Positions 57,639 through 64,000 of a DNA stretch of 64,000 nucleotides are shown here, one piece after another; position 1 is the stretch's first letter, and every line of letters starts with the position of its first letter. The notes beneath the pieces were generated by a model. It had not been told where the DNA came from. It made no database searches and was given only the letters and a program-made list of their open reading frames with translations. The translations under genes and the position numbers were made by a program. This DNA is from Janibacter melonis (GTDB lineage: Bacteria; Actinomycetota; Actinomycetes; Actinomycetales; Dermatophilaceae), in contig NZ_JAJBZM010000003.1 of the NCBI RefSeq assembly GCF_020567375.1, positions 387,333 through 451,332 of the forward strand, written 5' to 3'.

Positions 57639-58445
57639 TCAGCGCGAGCCGACGAGCTTCGCGTAGACGACGACGTTGTCGACGTGATGGCCGGTCTCGC
57701 CGTCGAAGAACCCGCCGCACGTGATGAGCCGCAGCGCGGCGTGGTCGACGGTGCCGTAGACGTCGTCGGTCGGGAAGTCGGACTTCGGGTACTGCCCGAC
57801 GTCCTCGACGGAGAAGATCGCCGTCGTGCCGTCCTTGCGGTCGACCTCGATCTTCTGGCCCTTCTTCATCGCCCCGAGGTCGAAGAAGACCGCGGGCTTC
57901 TTGTCCCACGTGACGTGGGCGGCGAGGACCGACGGGCCGAGCTCGCCCGGGGTGGGGCTGCCCGTGTACCACCCGGTGCTCGTGCCGTCCTGCGGCACCT
58001 CCATCCGCTTGTCCTGCTGCAGACCGAGCTCGCCGATCGTGCTCGAGACGTCGAGGGAGGGGATGCGGACCTTCGTCGGCTGGGAGCGCGCGAGGGTCTC
58101 GCCGCTGGGGCGGACGTAGCGTGCGGCCGGCTTCTGCGACGCGGTGGGGCTCGAGGAGCCCGACGAGCTGGACCCGCCCATGCCCATGTGACCGGCGTGG
58201 GGGTCAGCGGAGCCCGCGGAGCCGGACGAGGACCCAGAGGTGCTCGAGCCGCTCGGCTCGGCCGCCGAGGACGACATCCCATGACCCTCGTGCGACCCGC
58301 CGGACGAGGCGACCCAGGCGGGGTCACGCGTCTCCTGCTGGCTCAGACCGTAGGCGACCAGCCCCCCGCCACCGAGGGTGAGGGCCGCGACCGCAGCCGC
58401 CACGCCGGTGGCGCGGCGACTGCGGTCAGTGGCGTGCTTCGACAC
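57639..58445 (-). CDS. Class F-like sortase with His/Met-rich linker
   Basis: 268 aa from GTG 58445. One N-terminal membrane helix (about 13-36), a Ser/Gly/His/Met-rich linker (about 49-100, with SHEGHGM and DPHAGHMGMGG), then the sortase barrel (about 105-268). H177 (LAAHVTW) and C243 (LITCGG) are in place. The usual catalytic Arg about 12-13 residues after the cysteine is not seen (GETGHHVDNVVV instead). Sortases attach or cross-link surface proteins. It lies 7 bp after the secreted protein gene at 58453, its most obvious substrate candidate, but neither upstream protein shows a clear LPxTG motif. Confidence 0.85.
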   Translation of the reverse strand: MSKHATDRSRRATGVAAAVAALTLGGGGLVAYGLSQQETRDPAWVASSGGSHEGHGMSSSAAEPSGSSTSGSSSGSAGSADPHAGHMGMGGSSSSGSSSPTASQKPAARYVRPSGETLARSQPTKVRIPSLDVSSTIGELGLQQDKRMEVPQDGTSTGWYTGSPTPGELGPSVLAAHVTWDKKPAVFFDLGAMKKGQKIEVDRKDGTTAIFSVEDVGQYPKSDFPTDDVYGTVDHAALRLITCGGFFDGETGHHVDNVVVYAKLVGSR

Positions 58446-58452
58446 GGCTCGC

Positions 58453-59244
58453 TCAGCGCTCCGTGGCCGTACGACGACGCGTGGCGACGATCGCGCCCGC
58501 GGCGAGGATGGCGAAGGCACCGGCGCCGAGCGCCCCCTTCGACTCCACGCCGTCGGTCGTGCCGCCACCGGTGTCGACGCCACCGGTCGGGGCCGCGCCG
58601 ACCGCAGCGCCGCTCACGGTGCCGCAGGTGGCCGGGTTCGTGGCCTCCTCCGGGATGCCGTCGACGCCGAGCGACTTGGCGAAGCTGGACTCGCCGAGCG
58701 CCTCCATGTCGTACTTGTCGTTGCCGTTCGCGTCCAGGCCGTGCTGGACGACGTGGAGGTTCTTCAGCTTCGCGCCGGCACCGGCCGGCAGCGCGATGGT
58801 GCGCTCGTAGCTGAGGTTGCCGTCCGCGTCGGCGACCGGCATGCGGTCGACGGCCAGGCCGCTCTTGGCGCTCGTGTCGCCCTTCGTCGTCAGCGAGATC
58901 ATGACGTCGCCATAGCGGGGCAGACCCTCCTCGGTGTTGACCTGGCCGTCGCCGTCCGCGTCGTCCGCGGCGGTGGGGCAGGTGAAGTCCTTGTTGGCGT
59001 CGAAGGACCCGTGGAAGTGCTGGGCGTGGGGCGAGTTGGGGGTGAAGCCGCTGCCCTGGATCTTGATCGTCATCTCGTCACCGTCGACGGTGACCTCGGC
59101 GGTCGAGGACGACCCGCTGTTGTTGCCCATCGTGTCGAGCAGCTTCATCGAGTAGCGGTCCTCGGCGCTCGCGCCCGTGGCGCTGGCGAGCAGCATCGCA
59201 GCCGCTGCCGGGACGACCATGCTGGCCTTGGTCAGGGTACGCAT
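58453..59244 (-). CDS. Secreted CHRD-like protein with C-terminal membrane anchor, paralogue 1
   Basis: 263 aa. Signal peptide (cut near ASA-ED, about 27), a beta-rich CHRD-like domain with SPHAQHFHGSFDANKDFTCP, a calcium-loop-like DADGDGQVNTEEG, NLHVVQHGLDANGNDKYD (second such loop), a TCGT region, a GGVDTGGG linker and a C-terminal helix followed by RRR. The tail resembles a cell-wall sorting signal without a clear LPxTG. About two thirds identical to its neighbour at 59397-60188. A CCATCC-N15-CCGAAC promoter lies 58 nt upstream. Function unknown; CHRD domains occur in extracellular proteins. Confidence 0.82.
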   Translation of the reverse strand: MRTLTKASMVVPAAAAMLLASATGASAEDRYSMKLLDTMGNNSGSSSTAEVTVDGDEMTIKIQGSGFTPNSPHAQHFHGSFDANKDFTCPTAADDADGDGQVNTEEGLPRYGDVMISLTTKGDTSAKSGLAVDRMPVADADGNLSYERTIALPAGAGAKLKNLHVVQHGLDANGNDKYDMEALGESSFAKSLGVDGIPEEATNPATCGTVSGAAVGAAPTGGVDTGGGTTDGVESKGALGAGAFAILAAGAIVATRRRTATER

Positions 59245-59302
59245 TCGTGACTCCCTTGTCGTGGTGTCGACCGGCCCCTGGGGTCGGTCGGTCGTGACAG
59301 GG

Positions 59303-59329
59303 GTTCGGAGTCCTCACGAGGTCGGATGG
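59303..59329 (-). promoter_or_regulatory. Candidate SigK promoter of CHRD-like gene 1
   Basis: Minus-strand CCATCC (59329-59324), 15 bp, then CCGAAC (59308-59303). Both hexamers are identical to those before the molybdopterin oxidoreductase at 16786-16813. The leader to ATG 59244 is about 50 nt. Confidence 0.55.
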
Positions 59330-59396
59330 GACCGATTGCATCTTTTCTTGAGCACCCCGCAGCAACGGGACGCGAAGGGGGCCCGCCCGGGCCTGC

Positions 59397-60188
59397 TCAG
59401 CCCTCCCCGGTCAGGCGCCGGCGGCAGGCGACGAGCGCGCCGGCCGCGAGGATCGCGACGGCGCCCCCGCCCAGGGCCCCCTTCGCCTCGAGCCCGTCGC
59501 TCGACCCGCCGCCGGTGTCGACGCCACCGCTCGGGGCCGCCCCGACCGCGGCGCCGCTCACGGTGCCGCACGTCGCGGGGTTCGTCGCCTCCTCGGGGAT
59601 GCCCTTCACCCCGGCCGAGCGCGCGAAGGTCGACTCGCCGAGGGCCCCGAGGTCGTACTTCTCGTTGCCGTTGGCATCGAGGCCGTGCTGGACGACGTGG
59701 AGGTTGCGCAGCTTGCGACCCGAGCCGTTCGGCAGGGGGAAGGTGCGCTCGTAGGTGAGACGCCCCTTCGCGTCCGCGACGGGCATCCGGTCGACGGCCA
59801 GACCGCTCTTCGGGCTCGTGTCGCCCTCCGTCGTCAGCGAGATGATGATGTCGCCGTACGTCGGCAGGCCCTCCTCCGTCGTCACCTGGCCGTCGCCGTC
59901 CGCGTCGGCCGCGGGCGTCGGGCAGGTGAAGTCCTTGTTGACGTCGAAGGACCCGTGGAAGTGCTGGGCGTGCGGCGCGTTCGGCACGAAGCCCTTGCCG
60001 GTGATCTTCAGGGTCATCTCGTCGTCGTGGATGTCCATGATCACGGTGGCCGTGGCGCCGCTGCCGTTGCCCATCGTGTCGCGGAGCGTCATCGTGTAGC
60101 GGTCCTCGGCGCTCGCGCTCGTCCCCCCGAGGACGAGCAGCGTGGCCGCGGTCGGCACCGCGAGGGCAGCAGAGACTGCAGGACGCAT
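59397..60188 (-). CDS. Secreted CHRD-like protein with C-terminal membrane anchor, paralogue 2
   Basis: 263 aa, start ATG 60188 with GAAGGAGT upstream. Domain order is the same as the neighbouring paralogue: signal peptide (to about 27), NAPHAQHFHGSFDVNKDFTCP, DADGDGQVTTEEG, NLHVVQHGLDANGNEKYD, CGTVSGAAVGAAPSGGVDTGGG and a C-terminal helix then RRR. The pair looks like a tandem duplication; the core is most conserved, the signal peptide and tail less. A weaker promoter-like CCCACC-N15-TCGAAG (60229-60203) precedes it. Function unknown. Confidence 0.82.
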   Translation of the reverse strand: MRPAVSAALAVPTAATLLVLGGTSASAEDRYTMTLRDTMGNGSGATATVIMDIHDDEMTLKITGKGFVPNAPHAQHFHGSFDVNKDFTCPTPAADADGDGQVTTEEGLPTYGDIIISLTTEGDTSPKSGLAVDRMPVADAKGRLTYERTFPLPNGSGRKLRNLHVVQHGLDANGNEKYDLGALGESTFARSAGVKGIPEEATNPATCGTVSGAAVGAAPSGGVDTGGGSSDGLEAKGALGGGAVAILAAGALVACRRRLTGEG

Positions 60189-60301
60189 CGTGACTCCTTC
60201 GTCTTCGACGGCCGTCTCCCCCCGGTGGGTCCGGCCGTCGCGATGTCGTCGCACCCTACGCGCGCGAAGGGGGGCCTCGTGGGCCGTCGACGAAAGTCGG
60301 G

Positions 60302-60733
60302 TCAGCGGGCGAGGGACCCGAGGTCCTCGCGGCAGCGCCGCTCGAAGGTGTCGAGCTCGGCGAGGGCGTCCTCGATGTCGCGGCGGCGCTGCTCGAGGTC
60401 GTCGCGGCGCTCCTCGATCTGCCCCAGGACGTACTCGAGCTGGCTGGCCCGCCCGCGCGGCGCGTCGTAGAGGTCGATGATCTTGGCGATCTCGTCCAGC
60501 GGGAAGCCCAGGCGCCGCCCGCGCAGCACGAGCGCGAGCCGGGTGCGGTCACGGCGCCGGTAGACGCGGGTCGTGCCCACCCGCTCGGGGCTGATGAGGC
60601 CGAGCTCCTCGTAGTGGCGCACCGTGCGATGCGTGATGCCGAACTCCTCGGCGATCTCGCGGATCGTCCACGTCCGGGACCGCTCGTCGGGGTGCGACGA
60701 CGGGGGAGCGGGACGACTTGTCATGGCCCGCAT
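60302..60733 (-). CDS. MerR family transcriptional regulator (LiuR-like)
   Basis: 143 aa. N-terminal MerR winged helix (WTIREIAEEFGITHRTVRHYEELGLISPER, about 19-48; RVYRRRDRTRL wing) followed by a long antiparallel coiled coil (about 90-130) with no cysteine cluster, so not a metal sensor. Divergent from an acyl-CoA dehydrogenase/carboxyltransferase operon across a 26-bp palindrome, the arrangement of LiuR-type regulators of branched-chain acyl-CoA catabolism. ATG 60724 is an alternative start 9 nt inside. Confidence 0.88.
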   Translation of the reverse strand: MRAMTSRPAPPSSHPDERSRTWTIREIAEEFGITHRTVRHYEELGLISPERVGTTRVYRRRDRTRLALVLRGRRLGFPLDEIAKIIDLYDAPRGRASQLEYVLGQIEERRDDLEQRRRDIEDALAELDTFERRCREDLGSLAR

Positions 60734-60736
60734 CGT

Positions 60737-60762
60737 GCTTTACGTTGACGTCAACGTCAAGC
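60737..60762. promoter_or_regulatory. LiuR-like operator palindrome
   Basis: A 26-bp inverted repeat (arms 60737-60749 and 60750-60762, 12 of 13 matching) centred on TTGACGTCAA lies between the divergent merR and acyl-CoA dehydrogenase starts. Its core resembles the TTTACGTnnACGTAAA-like sites known for LiuR/AtuR-type MerR proteins. It probably controls both genes. Confidence 0.75.
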
Positions 60763-60795
60763 ACTGGCGACCCCAGAGAGAGCGTGAGGACGACG

Positions 60796-61998
60796 ATGTT
60801 CGAGCTGAGCCAGGACCACGAGGACTTCCGCGCCGCGGTGCGCGACTTCGCGCAGAGCGAGGTCGAGCCGTACGTCGCGCAGTGGGACCGTGACCACCAC
60901 TTCCCGACCGAGGTCGTGCCGCGGATGGGCGAGCTGGGGCTCTTCGGCCTCGTCGTGCCGACGGAGTACGGCGGCAGCGCCGACGAGCAGACGAGCGACG
61001 GCCGGGTCGTCGGGGACTTCACCGCCCTGTGCGTCGCCATCGAGGAGCTCGGCCGCGTCGACCAGTCGATCGGCATCACCCTCTCGGCGGGCGTGGGCCT
61101 GGGCATCAACCCGATCCTCACGTACGGCACCGACGAGCAGAAGCAGACCTGGCTGCCCGACCTCGTCGCCGGACGCGCCCTCGCCGGCTTCGGCCTCACC
61201 GAGCCCGACGCCGGCTCCGACGCCGGGGGCACCCGTACGCGCGCCGTGCGCGACGGCGAGGACTGGGTCATCGACGGGGCGAAGGCCTTCATCACCAACT
61301 CCGGCACCGACATCACCTCGGTCGTCACGGTCACCGCCCGCACCGGCACCGGTGAGGACGGCCGCCCCCAGATCAGCGCGATCCTCGTGCCGAGCGGTAC
61401 GCCGGGCTTCACCGTCGAGGCGCCCTACGACAAGCTCGGCTGGCACATCTCCGACACGCACGGCCTGACCTTCGCCGGCTGCCGGGTGCCCGAGGCGAAC
61501 CTCCTCGGCGAGGAGGGGCGCGGCTTCCGCCAGTTCCTCAAGACCCTCGACGACGGGCGCATCGCGATCTCCGCGCTCGCCTGCGGGCTCACCCAGCGCA
61601 TGCTCGAGCTGTCGACCGAGTACGCGAAGACCCGCACCGCCTTCGGCCGCCCCATCGGCGCCAACCAGGGCGTGAGCTTCCAGGTCGCCGATCTCGCCCT
61701 CATGGCCGAGACCTCACGCGTGCTCACCTACAAGGCCGCGTGGCTCAAGGACGAGCATGACCGCGGGCGCCGCTCGGCCACCGAGGTCGCCAAGGCCGCG
61801 AGCATCGCCAAGCTCTACACCTCCGAGGCCGCGGTGTCCGCGACCCGCATCGCCACCCAGGTCTTCGGCGGCAACGGCTTCATGGAGGAGTACCCGGTCG
61901 CCCGCTTCTACCGCGACGCGAAGATCCTCGAGATCGGCGAGGGCACCTCCGAGGTGCAGCGCATGGTCATCGCCCGCCACCTCGGGCTGCCGGCGTGA
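60796..61998 (+). CDS. Acyl-CoA dehydrogenase
   Basis: 400 aa. N-terminal helical, middle beta (GFGLTEPDAGSDAGG, FITNSGTD) and C-terminal helical domains of the FadE family; catalytic base E382 in IGEGTSEVQRM. FAD-dependent alpha,beta-desaturation of an acyl-CoA. ATG 60796 with GTGAGGA upstream; the frame is open earlier through the operator, but that part is not coding. Overlap with a carboxyltransferase (GTGA) suggests short-chain or branched acyl-CoA breakdown, as in fadE13-accD2 of mycobacteria; isovaleryl-CoA is one candidate substrate. Confidence 0.93.
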   Translation: MFELSQDHEDFRAAVRDFAQSEVEPYVAQWDRDHHFPTEVVPRMGELGLFGLVVPTEYGGSADEQTSDGRVVGDFTALCVAIEELGRVDQSIGITLSAGVGLGINPILTYGTDEQKQTWLPDLVAGRALAGFGLTEPDAGSDAGGTRTRAVRDGEDWVIDGAKAFITNSGTDITSVVTVTARTGTGEDGRPQISAILVPSGTPGFTVEAPYDKLGWHISDTHGLTFAGCRVPEANLLGEEGRGFRQFLKTLDDGRIAISALACGLTQRMLELSTEYAKTRTAFGRPIGANQGVSFQVADLALMAETSRVLTYKAAWLKDEHDRGRRSATEVAKAASIAKLYTSEAAVSATRIATQVFGGNGFMEEYPVARFYRDAKILEIGEGTSEVQRMVIARHLGLPA

Positions 61999-63569
61999 CG
62001 CCCCCTTCGCCCGGGTACCCCGCCGACCCGAAGGTCGCCGAGGTGCGGGAGCGGCTGCGTGCCGCGCACGCCGCCTCGGCCGCGCCGACCGAGCGGGCGA
62101 GGGCCAAGCTCGACGACCAGGGCAAGCTCTACGTCCGCGACCGGATCGACCTGCTCCTCGACGAGGGGACCTTCGTCGAGGACGGGCGCTACGCGAACGC
62201 CCTGGCGAGCGGGCTGCCCGCCGACGGCGTCGTCACCGGACGCGGCCTCGTCGACGGCCGACCCGTGATCGTCATCGCCAACGACCCCACGGTCAAGGCG
62301 GGGTCATGGGGCGCTCGCACGGTCGAGAAGATCGTGCGCGCCACCGAGACCGCGCTGCGCGAGGAGCTGCCCGTCTTCTGGTTCGTCGACTCCGCCGGTG
62401 CGCGGATCACCGACCAGGTCGAGATGTTCCCCGGTCGACGCGGTGCCGGACGGATCTTCCACAACCAGGTCGCGTTGTCGGGCAAGGTGCCGCAGATCTG
62501 CTGCCTCTTCGGGCCGAGCGCGGCCGGCGGCGCGTACATCCCGTCCTTCACCGATCTCGTCATCATGGTCGAGGGGAACGCCTCGATGTACCTCGGCAGC
62601 CCGCGTATGGCCGAGATGGTCGTGGGGGAGCGGGTCTCGCTCGAGGAGATGGGCGGGGCGCGCATGCACTGCACCGTCTCCGGCGTCGGCGACCTGCTCG
62701 TCCAGGACGACGCGGAGGCGATCGAGCTGGCCCGGCTCTGGTTCTCCTACCTGCCGCTCAGCTGGCGCTCCGACCTGCCGACCTACGAGCCGGAGGAGCC
62801 CGCGCGCCCGCTCACCGCGGCCGACATCCCCGAGCGCGAGAGCCAGCCCTTCGACATCCACGACGTCATCGACGGGCTCGTCGACGACGACTCCTTCTTC
62901 GAGGTCAAGCCCCTCTTCGCGCCCGAGCTCGTCGTGGGCATCGGTCGTGTCGCCGGCGAGAGCGTCGGCATCGTCGCGAACAACTCGATGGCGAAGGGGG
63001 GCGTCCTCTTCTCCGACAGCGCCGACAAGGCGGCCCGCTTCATCTGGCTGTGCGACGCGTACTCGATCCCGCTCGTCTACCTCGCCGACGTGCCGGGCTT
63101 CATGATCGGCTCCGAGGTCGAGGGCGCCGGCATCATCCGGCACGGCGCGAAGATGGTCTCCGCGGTCTCCTCTGCCACCGTGCCGCAGCTGTGCGTCGTC
63201 GTGCGCAAGGCGTACGGGGCGGGGCTGTACGCGATGGGCGGCCCGGGCTTCGGGCCTGACGCGACGATCGCGCTGCCGACCGCGCGGATCGCGGTCATGG
63301 GTCCCGAGGCGGCGATCAACGCGGTGTACGCGAACAAGATCGCCGAGATCGAGAGCAGCGAAGGGGTGGAGGCCCGCGACGCCTTCGTCGAGGCCCGTCG
63401 GGCGGAGTACCTGCAGGACGTCGACCTCGAGCGGCTGGCCGCCGACCTCGTCATCGACGACGTCGTGGAGCCCGAGCAGCTGCGCGCCGACATCGTCCGG
63501 CGGCTCGCGCACGCGCGCGGTCGGGACCGCCGCTTCTCCGAGCGGCGCCGGGGGATCCCCCCGGTCTGA
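61995..63569 (+). CDS. Acyl-CoA carboxylase beta (carboxyltransferase) subunit, AccD2/MccB-like
   Basis: 524 aa, two crotonase-fold carboxyltransferase domains: N-terminal with GPSAAGGAYIPSFTD and GSPRMAEMVVGE, C-terminal with NNSMAKGGVLFSDSADKAARF, VPGFMIGSEVEGAGIIRHGAKM and YGAGLYAMGG. Needs a biotin-carrying alpha subunit; none is adjacent, so the AccA-type protein at 45065-46846 or another outside the window must serve. With the acyl-CoA dehydrogenase it fits a methylcrotonyl-CoA- or AccD2-like step. GTG 61995 overlaps the dehydrogenase stop. Confidence 0.92.
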   Translation: MTPPSPGYPADPKVAEVRERLRAAHAASAAPTERARAKLDDQGKLYVRDRIDLLLDEGTFVEDGRYANALASGLPADGVVTGRGLVDGRPVIVIANDPTVKAGSWGARTVEKIVRATETALREELPVFWFVDSAGARITDQVEMFPGRRGAGRIFHNQVALSGKVPQICCLFGPSAAGGAYIPSFTDLVIMVEGNASMYLGSPRMAEMVVGERVSLEEMGGARMHCTVSGVGDLLVQDDAEAIELARLWFSYLPLSWRSDLPTYEPEEPARPLTAADIPERESQPFDIHDVIDGLVDDDSFFEVKPLFAPELVVGIGRVAGESVGIVANNSMAKGGVLFSDSADKAARFIWLCDAYSIPLVYLADVPGFMIGSEVEGAGIIRHGAKMVSAVSSATVPQLCVVVRKAYGAGLYAMGGPGFGPDATIALPTARIAVMGPEAAINAVYANKIAEIESSEGVEARDAFVEARRAEYLQDVDLERLAADLVIDDVVEPEQLRADIVRRLAHARGRDRRFSERRRGIPPV

Positions 63570-63576
63570 CCGGCAC

Positions 63577-63610
63577 CGACGGGGCGCGACCTGCAGGTCG
63601 AGCCCCGTCG
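63577..63610. terminator. Terminator between carboxyltransferase and winged-helix genes
   Basis: Nested stem: CGACGGGGC (63577-63585) pairs with GCCCCGTCG (63602-63610) and inside it CGACCTG/CAGGTCG pairs perfectly, with a single mismatch between. Located between convergent stops, so it probably works both ways. Confidence 0.8.
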
Positions 63611-63620
63611 TCGGTCCGTG

Positions 63621-63932
63621 TCAGGGCCGCCCGCCGGCGATCTCGCGCAGGGCGTCGAGGTGAGCGGTGAGCGCGCGTCGTCCGGCGGCGGTGAGCGAGA
63701 GCCAGGTGCGGGGACGCTTGCCGACGTAGCCCTTGCGGACCTTGACGTAGCCCGCGGCCTCGAGCGTGCTCACCTGGCGCGAGAGGACCGAGTCGCTCAC
63801 CTCGACGGTGTCGCGCACGGCGGAGAACTCGACCTCGTCGGACCCGGCGAGGGTCGTGACGATGCTGAAGCGCACCGGGGCGTGGATCGTCTCGTCGAGC
63901 CGGTGGCGGGCGTGCCGGCCGGGTGCGCTCAT
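63621..63932 (-). CDS. Small winged-helix transcriptional regulator
   Basis: 103 aa. One winged helix of the HTH_34/MarR-like type: HAPVRFSIVTTLAGSDEVEFSAV, recognition helix SVLSRQVSTLEAAGYV, and a wing KVRKGYVGKRPRTWLSLTAAGRRAL. Such single-domain proteins often form dimers and repress the adjacent membrane gene. ATG 63932 overlaps the stop of the upstream gene (ATGA), so the two are co-translated. Confidence 0.88.
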   Translation of the reverse strand: MSAPGRHARHRLDETIHAPVRFSIVTTLAGSDEVEFSAVRDTVEVSDSVLSRQVSTLEAAGYVKVRKGYVGKRPRTWLSLTAAGRRALTAHLDALREIAGGRP

Positions 63933-64000
63933 CGACGGGCGGCGCGGTAGATGCGGGCGGCCGCCAGGAGCATCGGGGCCGCGACGAGCAGGGCTGACAG
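63929..64000 (-). CDS. C-terminal fragment of a membrane protein (truncated by window end)
   Basis: 23 codons and a stop remain, encoding a hydrophobic LSALLVAAPMLLAAARIYRAARR tail. The overlap with the winged-helix gene start supports a real gene, probably a small membrane protein regulated by it. Nothing more can be said from this piece. Confidence 0.55.
   Translation of the reverse strand: MSALLVAAPMLLAAARIYRAARR

Overview
The window is very GC-rich DNA with dense, short-spaced genes and strong GTG/TTG start usage. It contains a monomeric NADP-isocitrate dehydrogenase, RskA/SigK, an AccA-type biotin carboxylase, a tuberculostearic-acid (10-methyl fatty acid) gene pair and a class F-like sortase. 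This points to an actinobacterial chromosome, most like Micrococcales/Intrasporangiaceae (Janibacter, Knoellia and relatives); the genus is an inference. I see no tRNA, rRNA, CRISPR array, phage gene or transposase.

Layout. 1-12.0 kb: M23 peptidase and lipase, then the core-metabolism block sucC-sucD, DUF6350 membrane protein, purN, purH (behind a ZTP riboswitch), a DMT-type transporter, folD, DUF3017 protein and mdh. 12.2-19.0 kb: an Asp-box secreted protein facing a four-gene minus-strand operon (molybdopterin oxidoreductase, fasciclin lipoprotein, sigK, rskA), then idh. 19.2-28.5 kb: acyltransferase, orphan priming sugar transferase, galK, trpS, 2'-5' RNA ligase-like protein, MgtA-like glycosyltransferase, mannose-1-phosphate guanylyltransferase and an M20 amidohydrolase. 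28.6-43.2 kb: a nucleoside import and salvage block (BMP lipoprotein, ABC ATPase, two permeases, cdd, deoA, a cupin, add), a ferritin-like/hemerythrin pair, and on the opposite strand deoC plus punA-pentomutase-like-udk. 43.2-50.7 kb: lpdA, a proline-rich small protein, the biotin carboxylase/BCCP subunit, an aldo/keto reductase and tmsB/tmsA. 50.7-64 kb: a histidine kinase fused to a DUF4153/4173 membrane domain with its response regulator, vWA/MoxR, a PfkB sugar kinase, a sortase with two tandem secreted paralogues, a MerR regulator facing an acyl-CoA dehydrogenase/carboxyltransferase operon, a small winged-helix regulator and a truncated membrane gene.

How the genes work together. The nucleoside block forms a near-complete route: import by the BMP-type ABC transporter, deamination (Cdd, Add), phosphorolysis (DeoA, PunA), pentose-phosphate interconversion (the PGM2-like mutase) and cleavage (DeoC), with Udk for salvage. 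Its gene content resembles the Rv3303c-Rv3315c neighbourhood of M. tuberculosis.

The most interesting regulatory reading is a possible SigK regulon. Sites of the form CCATCC-N15/16-(C/A)CGAA precede the molybdopterin oxidoreductase and the fasciclin lipoprotein of the sigK operon. A further copy precedes one of the CHRD-like secreted proteins about 43 kb away, next to the sortase.

Other regulation that can be read directly: a ZTP riboswitch on purH, a 26-bp LiuR-like palindrome between merR and the acyl-CoA dehydrogenase, many leaderless promoters (-10 hexamer 6-8 nt before ATG/GTG), several perfect-stem terminators, and a strongly over-represented octamer CGAAGGGG on both strands. The extreme left end (1-75) and 10930-10985 are homopolymeric and may hold sequence errors.
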